From Mxb001 sp046046455 (GTDB lineage: Bacteria; Actinomycetota; Actinomycetes; S36-B12), in assembly GCA_046046455.1 (NCBI GenBank), contig JBJOJS010000021.1:1-64000 (forward strand): a stretch of 64,000 nucleotides of DNA. The letters run 5' to 3'. Numbering within the stretch: position 1 is the stretch's first letter; each line of letters begins with the position of its first letter. This document shows, one piece after another, positions 17,765 through 26,582 of the stretch. Below the pieces are notes generated by a model. That model was not told where the DNA came from. It did not search any database and was given only the letters and a program-made list of their open reading frames with translations. Position numbers and translations under genes: made by a program.

Positions 17765-18729
17765 GGGTGCGGAACGTCCTTTCGTGACTCATCCGAATCT
17801 GCGGGAGCGGAAGCCGACTTGTCGCGACTCACCCAGAGGCTCGCGGCGATGGAGATGGCGATGATCGAGATCACGATGCCGAGGCTGATGGCCGTGGGGA
17901 TCTTGAAGATCGCGTGACTGACGATCATCTTGATGCCAACCCATACGAGCACGAGCGACAGCCCGAGCTTGAGGTAGGTGAAGCGGTGCATCAGGTCGGC
18001 CAGGAGGAAGTACATCGCGCGTAGGCCAAGGATCGCGAGGGCGTTGCTGGCGAATACGAGGAATGGCTCCTGGGTCACCGCGAAGATCGCCGGGATCGAG
18101 TCGACGGCGAAGATGATGTCGGTGACCTCGACGAGTACGAGGACCGCCAGCAGAGGGGTGGCCATGAGCACACCGTTGCGGCGCCTCCAGAACTTCTGGC
18201 CCTCGTACTCTTCGGTCGTCGGCACGAAGCGTCGGAAGAGCTTGAGTGTCTTGGACTTGGACGGATCGATGTGCTCATTGCGCTGGACCAGCATCCTGAT
18301 GCCCGTGAGGATGAGGAAGGCGCCGAAGATGTAGAGGATCCAGGCGAAGCTCGCGATGAGCACGGATCCGGCCGCGATGAAGATCGCTCGGAAGACCAGC
18401 GCTCCCACCACGCCGTAGAAGAGCACGCGGTGCTGGTATTGCCGGGGGACGGCGAAGTAACTGAAGATCATCGCCCAGACGAAGACGTTGTCGATCGCCA
18501 GCGACTTCTCGATGATGTAGCCGGCGAAGTACTGCAGGCCGAATTCGGCGCCGTAGGCCCACCAGATCAGGCCGCCAACCCCGACGGCGACGGCGACCCA
18601 GATGCCCGACCAGACGGCCGCCTCCTTGACGCCGATGACGTGGGCGTCGCGATGCATGAAGAGGTCGACGGCGAGCATCGCCAGGATGCCCGCCAATAGG
18701 GCGCCCCAGACCCAGAGTGCGACGTCCAC
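17761..18729 (-). CDS. TerC-family integral membrane protein
   Basis: The 322-residue polytopic protein has the TerC signatures GYIIEKSLAIDNVFVWAMIF and VEVTDIIFAVDSIPAIFAVT, with the paired Asp residues expected to bind a metal ion. Relatives of the Alx/MeeF type export manganese and other relatives are linked to tellurite resistance. No ter cluster is present here, so metal homeostasis is the better guess. GTG 18729 follows the upstream stop by one base, with GGGAGG 6 bases before it. The last four bases overlap the next gene. Confidence 0.9.
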   Translation of the reverse strand: MDVALWVWGALLAGILAMLAVDLFMHRDAHVIGVKEAAVWSGIWVAVAVGVGGLIWWAYGAEFGLQYFAGYIIEKSLAIDNVFVWAMIFSYFAVPRQYQHRVLFYGVVGALVFRAIFIAAGSVLIASFAWILYIFGAFLILTGIRMLVQRNEHIDPSKSKTLKLFRRFVPTTEEYEGQKFWRRRNGVLMATPLLAVLVLVEVTDIIFAVDSIPAIFAVTQEPFLVFASNALAILGLRAMYFLLADLMHRFTYLKLGLSLVLVWVGIKMIVSHAIFKIPTAISLGIVISIIAISIAASLWVSRDKSASAPADSDESRKDVPHP

Positions 18730-18730
18730 G

Positions 18731-19186
18731 TCAGCCTCCCATGCCTACGAGCGCGCAGGCGGTCTGCAGGGTTTCGCGGGCGACTCCGAACTCGGTCTGG
18801 TCGGAGCCGAGCGCCTCGCGCGCCGTCGTAAGCGCCTGATCGATCTCGGTGGCACCGGGCAGACCGGGGGTCGCGGTGAGTGCCTCGTCGACGAGTGCCG
18901 TGGCCTCATCGAGCGCGGCGTACGCGTCGGCGGAGCTCACCCCAGGGAGCCAGGCCACCTGGGCCGCGGCACAGGCGGCTCCCAACTGCGCACCCGCGCC
19001 GATGAGACCCTCGGCCGCATCCACCGCCTGACTGGCGGAGTCCAGCGCCTGCTGACCCTGCGAGACCGCTTCGTCGACGGCCCCGCAGCCGGTGAGCAGG
19101 ACCCCGGCTAGGGCACCTGACGCGAGCACGGCGAAGGTGCGCTTGCGGCGCACATGGTGGTGGGGCGGCACGCGGGGGTGGGACAT
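18731..19186 (-). CDS. Putative lipoprotein with helical domain
   Basis: The 151-residue protein begins MSHPRVPPHHHVRRKRTF, followed by a lipoprotein signal ending LLTGC. The mature part is Ala-rich and predicted helical (repeating ALDSASQAVDAAEGL), with two further cysteines. ATG 19186 is preferred over the longer frame because GAGGAG lies 6 bases upstream. It is the first gene of an apparent three-gene operon with terC and a small secreted protein. Function is unknown. Confidence 0.7.
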   Translation of the reverse strand: MSHPRVPPHHHVRRKRTFAVLASGALAGVLLTGCGAVDEAVSQGQQALDSASQAVDAAEGLIGAGAQLGAACAAAQVAWLPGVSSADAYAALDEATALVDEALTATPGLPGATEIDQALTTAREALGSDQTEFGVARETLQTACALVGMGG

Positions 19187-19391
19187 GGGGCACTCCTCGA
19201 GAACGTCGTGATCGACGTCTCGGTCTCCCATCACCGCGACCACCCGGCAGGAGCGGCTTGGCTGCCTGCCAGGAGCCACGGCCGAAGCCCCGGTCACCCA
19301 TGGGGGTGACGTATTGACGAGGTCTTCGCGCGGAGGTACTCCCCTTGACTCCCCTCTACGTTAAGGAAGCCGCGGCGATCCTGCAAATCGG

Positions 19392-20369
19392 CTACGCCAG
19401 GGCCGCGACCACCCGGTCGGGGAAGTCCGTGATGATGCCCTCCACGTGGCACTCGTCCACGAGCAGCCGCACGAGTACCTCGAGACTGGGTGCGCAGTGG
19501 GGCAGGTCATCCGCGCGGACCGTCCACGGCGTGACGTAGAGGCCGGCGGCATGAGCCCGGGACGACACATCGCTCGCCGTCATCGGCTCGCCATGCCGAA
19601 GGAGCATGCGCACATCCGGCCCGATGCCATCGGCCCACTCGCGGATCCGCTCCATGCCGCCCGGCTCGAGCATCCAGTCGTAGTCATAGTTGCGCCACGT
19701 GCCGTCGCTCATGCGCTCGTAGGTCTCGTGGTTGTCGGTGTGGCAGATGAGCTGGGTGAGGGGTATGTCGACCCCCGCAGCGGGGCCCACCTCACTGCGG
19801 ATGCGCTGCAAGGCAGGGGCGTCGAAGCTCATGACCCGGCAGCGGTCTTCCCGTGTGCGGTAGCCGTAGCGTGCAAGCACGTCGTACACGGCGGCCGAGA
19901 GGTCCTTGCCCTCCTGCTCGTGAAACCACGGCGACTTGAGCTCGCAGAAGACGCCGACGTCGCGGCCCGAGCTGTGCCGCAGGCCCTGGAGGAACTCCAG
20001 TTCGGACTCCAGTGTGTGGAAGCCGAAGTGGGACTGCCAGATGGGGAAGCGATCGGGGAAGACAGCGACTGCGCGCCCGTCGACGACCGTGAAGCGCTCG
20101 GTCACCGCAAGGGTGAGGATCTCGTCGAGATCGAAGTCGATGACGTAGAAGTGACCATCGGGTCGCTGACGCCCCGGGAAGCGCTCGGCGACGTCGCTCA
20201 CATTCTCCAGCCAGAGATCATGGTTGATGAGCAGTCGGTCATCACGGGTCATCACCACGTCATGCTCGACGTAGTCGGCGCCCATGCCGACGGCTAGCGC
20301 CTTGGCGGGCAGCGTGCTCTCGGGGAGGTATGCGCTCGCTCCGCGATGCGCGATGACGAGCGGTCTCAT
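19392..20369 (-). CDS. Glycerophosphodiester phosphodiesterase
   Basis: The 325-residue protein starts directly with the GDPD catalytic motif IAHRGASAYLPESTL, continues with DYVEHDVVMTRDDRLLINHD, and has CELKSPWF in the middle and TPWTVRADD near the end. These provide the general acid/base histidines and the metal-binding Glu and Asp of the GlpQ-like TIM barrel. It hydrolyses glycerophosphodiesters to glycerol 3-phosphate and an alcohol. No signal peptide is seen from ATG 20369, so it is predicted cytoplasmic. TAGCCT lies 7 bases upstream. It is transcribed alone. Confidence 0.9.
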   Translation of the reverse strand: MRPLVIAHRGASAYLPESTLPAKALAVGMGADYVEHDVVMTRDDRLLINHDLWLENVSDVAERFPGRQRPDGHFYVIDFDLDEILTLAVTERFTVVDGRAVAVFPDRFPIWQSHFGFHTLESELEFLQGLRHSSGRDVGVFCELKSPWFHEQEGKDLSAAVYDVLARYGYRTREDRCRVMSFDAPALQRIRSEVGPAAGVDIPLTQLICHTDNHETYERMSDGTWRNYDYDWMLEPGGMERIREWADGIGPDVRMLLRHGEPMTASDVSSRAHAAGLYVTPWTVRADDLPHCAPSLEVLVRLLVDECHVEGIITDFPDRVVAALA

Positions 20370-20497
20370 GTCGGGCAGGCTAGCGCGACGGCACGACACA
20401 TGACGAGACCCTCCGCATCTGCCGCTGAATCGACCGATCACTGGGCCGTCGTCACGCCCGACTTGCCGCCCGCATGGCCGCCGGGCACAGTGGAGTG

Positions 20498-20839
20498 ATG
20501 AGCACGCTTACCTGCCCCAAGTGCCACGGCGAGATGCGCAGCTACGAGCGCAGCGGCGTGCACGTCGACCAGTGCGCCGAATGCCGCGGGATCTTCCTCG
20601 ATCGCGGTGAGCTCGAGCGACTCATCGACGCGGAGAACTCCTGGGCTGATCGCGTCAATGCCCCGGCCGCACCCGCTCCGCCTCCGGCGGCCCCGGCACC
20701 GCCGTCGCAACCCGGCTACGCCATGCCCCCGTCCTACGACCAGGGGTACGACCCGCGCTACGACCGCGGGTACGACGACTACCGGGGCAAGAAGCCCTAC
20801 AAGAAGCGCAAGAGCTTCCTCGAGGAGCTCTTCGACTGA
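20498..20839 (+). CDS. TFIIB-type zinc-ribbon protein
   Basis: The 113-residue protein has an N-terminal zinc ribbon (CPKC at residues 6-9 and CAEC at about 28-31, with the GIFLDRGELERLI extension) of the zf-TFIIB family. A proline/alanine linker, a tyrosine-rich stretch (repeated YDPRYDRGYD) and a lysine-rich end (KKPYKKRKSFLEELFD) follow. The role is unknown. The Tyr/Arg-rich tail may bind nucleic acid. A weak CACAGT lies 6 bases before the ATG. Confidence 0.75.
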   Translation: MSTLTCPKCHGEMRSYERSGVHVDQCAECRGIFLDRGELERLIDAENSWADRVNAPAAPAPPPAAPAPPSQPGYAMPPSYDQGYDPRYDRGYDDYRGKKPYKKRKSFLEELFD

Positions 20840-20861
20840 CTTCAGCGCCTACCATGGGGCG

Positions 20862-22382
20862 GTGCGCCGAGCCGGGATCGTCCTCACGAGCCTGCTCGTC
20901 GCGCTTCCGCTGATCGGCACCGCCCCGGTCGTCGGCACTGCTCAGGCGTCAACCGAGCCCGCAGCGGAGGTCGATCCGACCCCCCGCGTCTCCCTGGACT
21001 GGCGCTCCTGCGGATCCAGCAGCCCGGCGCGCTGCGCCTCCCTGACGGTGCCGCGCGACTGGGGCGATCGACGGGTCGACGGCACCTACCGTATTTCGGT
21101 CGCGCGGATCCCCGCGGAGAAGCCGTCGGAGCGCATCGGCGTACTCACCTTCAATCCGGGTGGTCCCGGCTCCGCCGCCGTCTCCAACATCACCTGGGTG
21201 CAGAGCATGCTCCCCCAGCGCGTCCGCGACCGCTTCGACATCGTCGCGTGGGATCCGCGAGGTGTCGGCGGATCCGAGCCGAGCATCTCGGGCTGCAACG
21301 TGAAGGACATCGCACCGCCCAAGACGGGTCCGGTCGACTGGGACGCCTGGGCGGAGAAGTACGTGCGGGTCAACGGCGAGGCCGCGGCGGCGTGCTTCAC
21401 GGCCAACCGCCGCCACGCTCCCTACGTCGGCACCTGGCAGCTGGTGCGCGATCTCGACGCACTCCGAGCAGCACTCGGAGAGGACGAGCTCACCTTCTGG
21501 GGGATGAGCTACGGCTCCACCGTCGGGCGGGCATACGCGCAGTACTTCCCCGACCGCGTGCGAGCACTTCTCCTCGACGGCGTCATCTCCCCACTCTCCA
21601 CGATCGAGCTCTGGGCCCGCGAGCACACGTGGGATGACCCGCTCGCCATCGACACGATGCTCGAGGCCCTCGGCCCGGCGTATCGCGCGAAGTACGACCG
21701 TGTCATGTCGTCACTGCAGACGCGCACACTGCGCTCGAGCGACGGAGGGCGCATCACCCGCTGGACCGTGGGCAAGGACATCATCAGCTGGGCGTCGTAC
21801 CAGTCGACGTGGAGCGCGGTGGCCGCCCTGCTCGACCGGGTCGACGCCGGACTGCGCGCGCGCGACGCCAGCGAGCGCCAGCAGCAGATCGATGCAGCCG
21901 CGCGCATGCTCACGTCATCCGACGGACCCCAGCCCCCGGTGTCGCCCAAGGGGTGGTTCGACCCGCAGTGGACCTACGTCAACTGCTCCGACATGCCCGA
22001 TCGTCCCTCGTCGACACGCCTCGCGGAGATCGCGCGCGAGGGCGCGTCGGCAGGTGGTGTGCACGTGGGCCAGGCAGTCCTGCGCGAAGGCGCGCAGTGC
22101 GCCGGGCTGCCGCGCTTCGGCCGGCCCATCCCGCGGATCCTGAGTCCGATCGACCTCACGACTCCTCCGATCGTGGCCAACGCTCGCGCGGACAACCGCA
22201 CGCCCTGGACCGCCGCGGTCGAGATGTCAGGTGCCTTCACCGGGACGCGCACAGTGCAGTACGGCGGCACGCACCACATCGTCTACGGGCGCACCACCTC
22301 CTGCGTCGATCGACCGATCACGCGCTACCTCGTCAACCTGCGCCTACCCGGGCGCGATGTCGTCTGCCCCTTGCGCTACTGA
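20862..22382 (+). CDS. Secreted alpha/beta hydrolase, TAP-like peptidase
   Basis: The 506-residue protein has a signal peptide (MRRAGIVLTSLLVALPLIG, cleavage near AQA), an oxyanion-hole motif FNPGGPGSAA, a nucleophile elbow WGMSYGSTVG near residue 225, and a C-terminal TAP-like region with the expected His in GTHHIVYG. This matches actinobacterial tripeptidyl-aminopeptidase-type secreted hydrolases. The longer upstream frame overlaps the zinc-ribbon gene and is rejected. The GTG at 20862 has TACCAT exactly 6 bases upstream. Its stop overlaps the next start by one base. Confidence 0.85.
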   Translation: MRRAGIVLTSLLVALPLIGTAPVVGTAQASTEPAAEVDPTPRVSLDWRSCGSSSPARCASLTVPRDWGDRRVDGTYRISVARIPAEKPSERIGVLTFNPGGPGSAAVSNITWVQSMLPQRVRDRFDIVAWDPRGVGGSEPSISGCNVKDIAPPKTGPVDWDAWAEKYVRVNGEAAAACFTANRRHAPYVGTWQLVRDLDALRAALGEDELTFWGMSYGSTVGRAYAQYFPDRVRALLLDGVISPLSTIELWAREHTWDDPLAIDTMLEALGPAYRAKYDRVMSSLQTRTLRSSDGGRITRWTVGKDIISWASYQSTWSAVAALLDRVDAGLRARDASERQQQIDAAARMLTSSDGPQPPVSPKGWFDPQWTYVNCSDMPDRPSSTRLAEIAREGASAGGVHVGQAVLREGAQCAGLPRFGRPIPRILSPIDLTTPPIVANARADNRTPWTAAVEMSGAFTGTRTVQYGGTHHIVYGRTTSCVDRPITRYLVNLRLPGRDVVCPLRY

Positions 22383-23941
22383 TGGCGCCACCGACGGTCA
22401 TGGACGACGCTCCCCGCACCCTGCCCGACGCGGTACGCCGCGCCGCGACACTCTGGCCCGATCGCACCGCCTGGGTCTTCGACCTGCGCGACGGCCCCGA
22501 CGCAGGGGCATCCAAGTCCTTCACCTTCGCCGAGATCGCACAGGCATCCGAGCGCATCGCCCGACACCTCCGGGCACGCGGGATCCGCTCGGGGGATCGG
22601 GTCGCTGTCCTGCTGCACAACCGACCCGAGATCGCCTTCACCTGGCTGGCATTGGCCCACCTAGGCGCGACCATCGTGCCGCTCGGCGTCAAGCTGCGTC
22701 ATGACGATGCCGCCTGGATCCTCGCGAAGTCACGTGCCGTCGCCCTCGTGACCACCCCTGCGCTCGCCGAGAGCATCGCACCGGTGGAGATCCCCGTCAT
22801 GGATGTCGACGACTTCGGCCAGGATCCGGGTGACAGTGCGCCACTGCCCGACGTGCACGACCCTGATGACATCGTCAACGTGCAGTTCACGTCGGGTACG
22901 ACGGGTCACCCTAAGGGCTGCCTACTGTCGCACCGCTACTGGATGCACCTCGCGACCAGCCTTGTCGAGGGCTTCCCGCGGCTCGGTCCCGGCGACCGCA
23001 TGCTCACCGCACAGGCCATGTCCTACATGGATCCGCAGTGGAATCTCGCTGCCTCGCTGGTGAGCGGTGCCTCCCTCGTGGTGCTCGACGGCTTCCATCC
23101 CTCCAGCTTCTGGGAGCGCGTCCGCGAACACGAGGTGACCTACTTCTACTGCCTTGCCGCTATGCCCGTGCTCCTGCTCACGACGCCAGCGGATCCACGC
23201 GATCGTGACCACCGCGTGCGCGTCATCCAGTGCTCGGCGATCCCGCCCGCGCGCCACGCCGAGCTCGAGGAGCGCTGGGGCACGCCGTGGTTCGAGGTCT
23301 TCGGCATGACGGAGACCGGAGGCGACATCCATGTGACCGATATCGAGCACGACGCACTCGTGGGCTCGGGGGCGATCGGAGTGGCTAAGCCCGGACGCGA
23401 GGTGCGCATCCTGGATGCCGCGGGTGCACCGCTGCCCGACGGTGAGATCGGAGAGCTCGTACTGCGCGGACCGGGGATGATGTCGGGGTACGACGACGAA
23501 CCCGAGGCGACGGCACAGGTCTTCCGAGGCGGTTGGCTTCACACAGGCGACCTCGCGCGCCACGATGCCGCAGGCGTGATCACCCTGGTCGGCCGGCTCA
23601 AGGAGGTCGTGCGCCGCTCGGGCGAGAATGTCGCCGCTCGCGAGGTCGAGGACACGCTTGTGTCGCATCCCGCCGTGCGCATCGCCGCTGTCGTCGGCGT
23701 ACCCGATGAGATCCGCGGCGAGGAGGTCAAGGCCTACCTCGTGCTCACGGAGGATCACAACGCCGAGCAGGCCGCGGCGGTGCTGGGCCCGTACTGCCTG
23801 GAGCGCATCGCGCGATTCAAGGTGCCGCGCTACTGGGAGGTCCGCGATGACCTGCCGCGCACCCCGTCGGAGCGCGTCGCCAAGCCCGAGTTGATCGCGG
23901 GGCGCACGTGGGATGCCGAGACACAGACGTGGCAGCCGTAG
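22382..23941 (+). CDS. AMP-binding acyl-CoA synthetase
   Basis: The 519-residue adenylate-forming enzyme has the P-loop FTSGTTGHPKG, the FGMTETGG motif, GWLHTGDLARHD, and the hinge/C-terminal lysine region KEVVRRSGENVAAREVE then PSERVAKPEL. It activates a carboxylic acid with ATP and couples it to CoA. The DPQWNLAA active-site region is not diagnostic of chain length. ATG 22382 overlaps the preceding TGA by one base, so translation is coupled to the secreted hydrolase, and a GNAT gene follows. Confidence 0.85.
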   Translation: MAPPTVMDDAPRTLPDAVRRAATLWPDRTAWVFDLRDGPDAGASKSFTFAEIAQASERIARHLRARGIRSGDRVAVLLHNRPEIAFTWLALAHLGATIVPLGVKLRHDDAAWILAKSRAVALVTTPALAESIAPVEIPVMDVDDFGQDPGDSAPLPDVHDPDDIVNVQFTSGTTGHPKGCLLSHRYWMHLATSLVEGFPRLGPGDRMLTAQAMSYMDPQWNLAASLVSGASLVVLDGFHPSSFWERVREHEVTYFYCLAAMPVLLLTTPADPRDRDHRVRVIQCSAIPPARHAELEERWGTPWFEVFGMTETGGDIHVTDIEHDALVGSGAIGVAKPGREVRILDAAGAPLPDGEIGELVLRGPGMMSGYDDEPEATAQVFRGGWLHTGDLARHDAAGVITLVGRLKEVVRRSGENVAAREVEDTLVSHPAVRIAAVVGVPDEIRGEEVKAYLVLTEDHNAEQAAAVLGPYCLERIARFKVPRYWEVRDDLPRTPSERVAKPELIAGRTWDAETQTWQP

Positions 23942-23954
23942 TGGGGTACCTCGG

Positions 23955-24524
23955 ATGACCGAGACGACCCTGCGGGTCTACACCCCTGCGGATGAAGCGG
24001 CGATACGCGCGATCTACGAGGCGTCCTTCCCCCCGAGTCTGCGCGCACCCTGGTCCGCATTGACCAACCACCGCGTCGATGAGCGCTTCGTGGTGCTCAT
24101 CGACGCGGACGCATCACCGGTGGGCATGGCTCTCATCAGGAAACTGGGCGACACGGGAATGGCCTTCGTCCGCTATCTCGCGGTCGATCCTGCGCGCCGA
24201 GACCGCGGCCTAGGCGGGAAACTCGTGGCCCATCTGCGCGAGGCTCTGCGCGACGAGGGGATCGGCGTGCTCCTCCTCGACGTGGAGGCCCCGATGGGCG
24301 CCCACGCCGAGGACGACCGTCGACGCATCGCCTTCTACGAGCGGTGCGGGATGACCCTGCTCGATGTGCCCGACTACGCACCACCTGAGCACGGGGAGAC
24401 CGGAGAGATCGTGCCCCTGCTCCTCATGGGCGAGGTGCTCGATGATGGCGCGCCGCTCGCCGGCTCACGTCTGGCGGAAGCCGTCCGTGCGGTGCTGGTC
24501 CACCGCTACGACGTCAGACTCTGA
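23955..24524 (+). CDS. GNAT-family N-acetyltransferase
   Basis: The 189-residue protein has the GNAT core. Beta 4 and motif A read VRYLAVDPARRDRGLGGKL, with the acetyl-CoA pyrophosphate loop, and IAFYERCGMTLLD forms motif B. The substrate is not predictable. It starts 13 bases after the synthetase stop with no good Shine-Dalgarno, so it is probably read from the same transcript. It converges on a lipoprotein gene with a 5-base gap. Confidence 0.8.
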   Translation: MTETTLRVYTPADEAAIRAIYEASFPPSLRAPWSALTNHRVDERFVVLIDADASPVGMALIRKLGDTGMAFVRYLAVDPARRDRGLGGKLVAHLREALRDEGIGVLLLDVEAPMGAHAEDDRRRIAFYERCGMTLLDVPDYAPPEHGETGEIVPLLLMGEVLDDGAPLAGSRLAEAVRAVLVHRYDVRL

Positions 24525-24529
24525 CGCCC

Positions 24530-25006
24530 TCAGGCTGCCTTGCACACGACACCGCGAGCGCGCGGCTCGTCGGTGACGGTGATGACGCATGTGCCGTCCT
24601 CACCCTCGAGCGTCAGCGTGACGCGCTGGCCCTTGGATGCGACGCGCGTGGTGACATCGGCGGTGGAGGCGAACTGGCGCATGAGCGGGCTCAGTGCAAT
24701 GGTCACGAGCTGGTCGCTGAAGGTGTCGGGCGAGTCGATCTTGAGTTGCTCGAGCACGGCGTCGGCGAGCCGGTCGGTGCCCATGCCAGCTCCGCTGGGC
24801 TTGGCGGGAGCCGATGCCTCAGCAGAGGGACTGGAGTCCGGTGTCGAGGGAGTCGGAGCGGGAGCACTCGATGCCGTCCCCGCGGAGGCCGAGGGGCTCG
24901 ACGACGTCGCGGCGGCATCCGCAGACCCCATGGAGCCGGACGAGCAGGCGGTGGCCAGCAGCGCGGTGCCCGCGAGGGCAAGGGCGAGGACGGGTCGGAT
25001 CGACAT
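24530..25006 (-). CDS. Putative lipoprotein with Ser/Pro linker
   Basis: The 158-residue protein has a lipoprotein signal ending LLATAC at about residue 20, a low-complexity Ser/Ala/Pro/Thr stretch of some 60 residues, and a small C-terminal domain with a pair of cysteines (TCVITVTD and VVCKAA). The family is unknown. ATG 25006 is chosen over the long frame to 25237 because TACCGT lies 6 bases upstream and the lipoprotein signal begins there. Confidence 0.7.
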   Translation of the reverse strand: MSIRPVLALALAGTALLATACSSGSMGSADAAATSSSPSASAGTASSAPAPTPSTPDSSPSAEASAPAKPSGAGMGTDRLADAVLEQLKIDSPDTFSDQLVTIALSPLMRQFASTADVTTRVASKGQRVTLTLEGEDGTCVITVTDEPRARGVVCKAA

Positions 25007-25099
25007 CCCCCGACGGTAGGGGGCGCGGATAGGCGGTCGCGCGGTGAGCGCATCGTCCATTCGGCCGAACCTGCCCCGGGAGGCCTTCCGCTCGCCCAC

Positions 25100-25179
25100 T
25101 AGGCTGTCGCCGAAGCTTCGCGAGGGGAATGATCGTCGCGAGGGATGGTTCATCGCGAGGGGTCGAATCATCGCGAGGG
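25100..25179 (+). promoter_or_regulatory. TAGGCT -10 element and four iterated TCGCGAGGG boxes in a 5' leader
   Basis: TAGGCT at 25100-25105 fits the -10 pattern used here and predicts transcription from about 25112. The leader that follows holds TCGCGAGGG at 25118, 25136, 25153 and 25171, a spacing of 18, 17 and 18 bases, ending just before the AAGGAG Shine-Dalgarno of the next gene. Boxes one and two are each followed closely by an ATG (GAGGGGAATG, GAGGGATG), so they resemble decoy ribosome sites. Confidence 0.55.
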
Positions 25180-25190
25180 AAGGAGACGCC

Positions 25191-25418
25191 ATGGGCACGC
25201 ACGAGGTCGCCAAGTCGCATCTGGTGTCCGCCATCATCGTGGGCTGGGTGCTGGTTGCGCTCGTCTGGTTGATCTTCAGCTTCCTCGCCGGCAGCTACGT
25301 GGTCTACATCCCCCTGCTCGTCGCATATGCGATCTGGACGGTTGTCTCGCTGCTCATCTACGGCCGCGGACTCGACCGGGAGATGGCTGAGTCGGCCGAC
25401 GCGCACGCCGCTCACTGA
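25191..25418 (+). CDS. Small two-helix membrane protein
   Basis: The 75-residue protein has two hydrophobic helices (about 13-33 and 36-55), a short charged tail and a cytoplasmic-looking N-terminus. It resembles the DUF485-like or small permease-subunit size class, but no family motif is seen. ATG 25191 is chosen over the longer frame from 25044 because AAGGAG lies 6 bases upstream. The unusual iterated leader before it suggests control after transcription starts. It converges on the flippase-like gene with a 7-base gap. Confidence 0.65.
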   Translation: MGTHEVAKSHLVSAIIVGWVLVALVWLIFSFLAGSYVVYIPLLVAYAIWTVVSLLIYGRGLDREMAESADAHAAH

Positions 25419-25425
25419 GCGCGGA

Positions 25426-26535
25426 TCAAGCGATCGACGCGGCCTTGCGCCGTGCGATGCGCTGACTGATGGCGAAGTAGCCCACGGCGATCCAGCCGAG
25501 CACCATCTGGGGCAGGAAGCAAAACGCCCGCCAGATCACATCGGCCGCGACAGCCTGCTCGAAGCTCGCACCGAACGCGACGAGCATGCCGATGAGCGCA
25601 GCGTCGACGGTGCCCGCTCCCCCGGGCGCGAGCGGCACGGTGGTGAGCAGCAGGGCCACGGAGAACGCCGCGAAGACTTCGAGGATCGTCACCGACTCCG
25701 CACCCACACCCCGCAGGGCCGCGACGACGACGAACATCGGCGTGAGCTGCGCCAGGATGTTGGTGAGGGTGATCGGCACCCAGCGGGTCCCGACCATCTC
25801 GGCGGCCGTGTCGTTGAACCCGACGACGCTGTCCACCACATTGGGTGGCGTCCGCTTGATGATCCGGAAGACACGGCCGATAGCACCCTGAGCGAACTCC
25901 CCCACGCGCTGCGCATTGGACCGACTACGCAGGACGAAGGCGATGCCCACCATCGAGATGAGGCAGATCAACCCGGCGATGACGATGACGATGTCGATCG
26001 TCTCGCACGGGATCGCACCGCACTCGCTGCCGGAGAGCGCACGCCGCTCGAAGATCCAGAGCAGGATGAGTGCGACCCCCGGCGCGCCGAAGGTCATGAG
26101 GTAGGTCCAGATCGCATCGGCCGCAACCGCCGCGGCCGCCAGGCGCTGTTCGACGCCGTAGCGAGCGAGGATCGCGTACTGCGTGGCCACCGCGATGGGG
26201 CCACCGCCGAAGGGGATCGTCGTCGAGATGGCGAAGCCTCCCTGGCGATCGACGAAGGCGGGCACATAGCCGAGCTTGGGGATCGCCGCGGGCGCGGTGA
26301 GCGGGTAGACGCCGATGGCGATGATCGCGGCCACGATGGCGGCGATGGTCCACACCGGAGGCATCGAGAACGCCGCCTGCACGCCCTTCTCGAAGCCGCC
26401 GAAGTTATCGGCCATGTAGTTGAAGATGAAGTAGGCCAGGGCGATGCCGAGAAGGGTGAGGATGACCTTGGGCAGCCAGCCCTTCCAACCCCCCTCGCGT
26501 GCTGCCTCGAGGACGGGCTCCGGTGTGGCGGTCAC
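25426..26535 (-). CDS. Flippase-like (YbhN/UPF0104, LPG synthase TM-type) membrane protein
   Basis: The 369-residue polytopic protein shows the order of the UPF0104/lysylphosphatidylglycerol-synthase transmembrane family: an early TTIPFGGGPIAVATQYAIL segment, a central soluble loop and the late TTVPLAPGGAGTVDAALIGML motif. Members are thought to handle lipid-linked molecules at the membrane. No soluble synthase domain is fused, so lipid aminoacylation is not indicated. The GTG start has TAGGCT 6 bases upstream. It is divergent from the methyltransferase, the two starts being 48 bases apart. Confidence 0.8.
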   Translation of the reverse strand: MTATPEPVLEAAREGGWKGWLPKVILTLLGIALAYFIFNYMADNFGGFEKGVQAAFSMPPVWTIAAIVAAIIAIGVYPLTAPAAIPKLGYVPAFVDRQGGFAISTTIPFGGGPIAVATQYAILARYGVEQRLAAAAVAADAIWTYLMTFGAPGVALILLWIFERRALSGSECGAIPCETIDIVIVIAGLICLISMVGIAFVLRSRSNAQRVGEFAQGAIGRVFRIIKRTPPNVVDSVVGFNDTAAEMVGTRWVPITLTNILAQLTPMFVVVAALRGVGAESVTILEVFAAFSVALLLTTVPLAPGGAGTVDAALIGMLVAFGASFEQAVAADVIWRAFCFLPQMVLGWIAVGYFAISQRIARRKAASIA

Positions 26536-26541
26536 CGGGTG

Positions 26542-26576
26542 AGCCTATGCCGTGCGGCACGTGCGCGCCGTAGGGT
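26542..26576. promoter_or_regulatory. Divergent leaderless promoters
   Basis: TAGGCT on the minus strand (26547-26542) is 6 bases from GTG 26535, and TAGGGT on the plus strand (26571-26576) is 6 bases from ATG 26583. Only 47 bases separate the two start codons, so the -35 regions overlap each other's -10 and the two promoters probably exclude one another. Confidence 0.6.
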
Positions 26577-26582
26577 TGAGGC

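Noticed and set aside
19292..19313. GTCACCCATGGGGGTGAC palindrome before the lipoprotein-terC operon
   Set aside because: It is imperfect at the centre and its position relative to a promoter could not be fixed, so it is not listed as an operator.
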